A stretch of DNA of 64,000 bases from Gerris lacustris (lineage: Eukaryota > Arthropoda > Insecta > Hemiptera > Gerridae): NCBI GenBank assembly GCA_951217055.1, contig OX578286.1, forward strand, positions 31,502,720 to 31,566,719, in the 5' to 3' direction. The notes under the pieces were generated by a model that did no database searches, was not told the DNA's origin, and saw only the letters and a list, made by a program, of their open reading frames with translations. Shown here in pieces: positions 63,426-64,000 of this stretch (position 1 is the stretch's first letter; the number at the start of each line of letters is the position of its first letter). A program made the position numbers and the translations under genes.

Positions 63426-64000
63426 ATTTACATAATAATGCAAATTGGACACAATAAAAGTCGGACTTTAATTACGTATATTGTAGAAAATAACAGTTGT
63501 GCATTCGGCAGATAAAATAAACTTTGTATTCACGAAATGAAAAACAATTTCACATATTAAACCGGACATATTAATTCTCTTTTTTTTCCGTTCAATTCTC
63601 AATGCTGTGAAAGAAACAATTCACCATTTTTTAAACCTCGATAACATGCATTGTTGTTGTTATGTTATTTTCTAATATAACTCGAATTATTCGTTTTGCA
63701 AAGAGGACTGTTATTTGGGCAGAAACAATTGTGTTTTTTTGTGGTAGCGGGTGTTTTTGTCAGTGGTATAATATAGAATGGAAATTGGTTTGGAGGTCAT
63801 CTTGTTGCTACAAGTTGTACAATTGTATTATTTCCTCTATCGCTTATATTAAATTTTGTCCTGTTCATATTGTTTTATAAAATGTTACGTTTCATATTAT
63901 AATCGATTTTTTTTTGTCTTCTTCTTCGTTGTCGAACATTTTATTTTATTGTTTCCTAGTTTACCGATGACAAACAAAAGCCATATGATCATACTGAAGA
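63426..64000. other. No gene recognised
   Basis: AT-rich. A 72-codon frame at 63662-63880 is unassigned. The last 25 bp ('AGCCATATGATCATACTGAAG') resemble a family D end ('AGCTATGTGATCATTCTAAAG'), so a D copy may continue beyond the window. Confidence 0.4.

Overview
This is a eukaryotic, almost certainly metazoan, nuclear sequence. It is very AT-rich and crowded with long (TA)n microsatellites, homopolymers and short non-autonomous transposons. The repertoire looks like an invertebrate: Helitrons, hAT-, piggyBac- and Harbinger-type MITEs, non-LTR retrotransposon remnants and tRNA-derived repeats. An arthropod such as a parasitic copepod would fit, but the species cannot be fixed from the sequence. 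No complete host protein-coding gene is visible. The best functional gene is an intron-containing tRNA-Ile(UAU) at 15336-15430 (-). One short stretch, 36046-36165, may be a host coding exon, possibly of the TMEM50 family.

I named the repeat families by letter so that copies can be cross-referenced. A: small MITEs with GGYACTTCTTTAG ends (1757, 7877, 18425, 27200, 37743, 37906, 60681). B: hAT-type CAGTGG elements (1961, 7670, 18056). C: an element at 42880 (-) and 57770 (+), the latter carrying a nested insert that also occurs at 2281. D: the 'TGCCAATTGGTGTGGCAC' family (3963, 13490, 16231, 25212, 28298, 32020, 55403, 56465). E: a TIR element with two near-full copies in opposite orientation (12834 and 39042). 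F: two copies at 21770 and 54459. G: a snap-back repeat (28372, 33474, 40285). J: an interspersed repeat (34570, 41737, fragments at 664 and 63345). K: a diverged repeat (30075, 43735, 53283, 63205). S and T: tRNA-like, B-box-bearing SINE-type repeats.

Layout. 1-10 kb: scattered MITEs, a tRNA-like palindrome, a promoter-like island near 6.3 kb and a Helitron fragment. 10-13.5 kb: two Helitrons arranged head to tail, then element E. 14-15.4 kb: a pogo-like element with a LINE tail inside it, then tRNA-Ile. 16-24 kb: D, B, A, F, Helitron and piggyBac-type elements. 26-27 kb: a minisatellite with an 84-bp higher-order unit. 28-29.3 kb and 39.9-40.6 kb: inverted copies of one composite repeat. 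33.7-35.3 kb: a truncated LINE, then repeat J split by a Harbinger-type MITE. 36.4-36.9 kb: a 79-bp tandem array. 37-45 kb: A, E, LINE and hairpin-array elements. 46.6-47.4 kb: a 260-bp-arm palindrome of a tRNA-like SINE. 49.4 kb: a 200-N gap inside a 122-bp tandem repeat. 51-52 kb: a 46-bp array whose units carry a tRNA T-arm-like box. 54-64 kb: F, D, C, A, a hAT end and tandem hammerhead-like motifs of Penelope type.

There is no operon or pathway to describe. Repeats nest in repeats (B next to A, Harbinger in J, LINE in the pogo-like element, an insert in C), and several loci show a target-site duplication or a paralogous empty site.
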